A DNA stretch of 64,000 nt, taken from assembly GCA_902623185.1 (NCBI GenBank), contig CACNSW010000001.1, positions 53,273 through 117,272 of the forward strand, written 5' to 3'. The notes beneath the pieces were generated by a model. That model saw only the letters and a program-made list of their open reading frames with translations. It did no database searches and was not told the DNA's origin. The translations under genes and the position numbers were made by a program. Every line of letters starts with the position of its first letter. Position 1 is the first letter of the stretch. The stretch is from an uncultured SAR116 cluster alpha proteobacterium (GTDB lineage: Bacteria; Pseudomonadota; Alphaproteobacteria; Puniceispirillales; Puniceispirillaceae). This document shows, piece by piece, positions 63,972 through 64,000 of this stretch.

Positions 63972-64000
63972 TAGGTCTGCGCTACTTATAAGCACCACTA

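Overview
The window looks like the chromosome of a marine-type alphaproteobacterium of moderate GC. The evidence is the alphaproteobacterial gene orders (rarA-crcB-rluC-atp12; adk placed directly between secY and rpsM; secE-nusG-rplK-rplA-rplJ-rplL-rpoB-rpoC followed by rpsL-rpsG-fusA-tuf and the S10/spc/alpha ribosomal operons), a mitochondrial-type ATP12 F1-assembly chaperone, and AcnX hydroxyproline dehydratase subunits. A SAR116/Puniceispirillales-like lineage is my guess from gene content. It is not proven by anything in the window.

Layout. (1) 1-11.5 kb, accessory: the end of a two-subunit aconitase-X dehydratase, two unrecognised proteins, a small methyltransferase, a short-chain dehydrogenase, an HSL-type esterase, an EamA transporter, several small membrane proteins, much AT-rich non-coding DNA with probable gene remnants, and one lipoprotein with a lectin/polysaccharide-lyase-like domain. 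(2) 11.7-17.4 kb, housekeeping: tRNA-Leu, ureidoglycine aminohydrolase overlapping lipB, and the minus-strand run rarA-crcB-like-rluC-atp12-hypothetical, in which the CrcB homologue has lost its signature motif. (3) 17.4-47.8 kb: about 30 kb of minus-strand transcription and translation genes, from secE down to rplQ, with internal promoter, terminator and attenuator signals. (4) 48.1-57.9 kb: an inserted-looking block with an MFS exporter, an EamA transporter, a complete polar-amino-acid ABC importer, two FAD amine/amino-acid oxidases and a class III aminotransferase. It lies exactly between tRNA-Trp and secE, which are neighbours in many proteobacteria. (5) 58.8-61.9 kb: tRNA-Trp, a second tuf gene identical to the first, tRNA-Tyr and rlmB. 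(6) 62.1-64 kb: tRNA-Thr(UGU) followed by a tyrosine-recombinase gene and a convergent DUF2938 membrane-protein gene, both enclosed by a 97-bp inverted repeat.

How the genes work together. Regions 3 and 5 supply the protein-synthesis and RNA-polymerase machinery. Region 4 reads as a scavenging module: import of an amino acid or amine, FAD-dependent oxidation, transamination and possible efflux. Region 6 is the most unusual part. Each arm of the inverted repeat starts in the 3' end of the tRNA-Thr sequence (T-stem, acceptor, CCA) and ends exactly at the ATG of the gene it precedes, so integrase and DUF2938 share an identical leader. This geometry suggests a tRNA-anchored recombinase cassette that could invert, or a compact mobile unit with long terminal inverted repeats.

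All calls come from reading the sequence and the ORF translations. No database search was possible.
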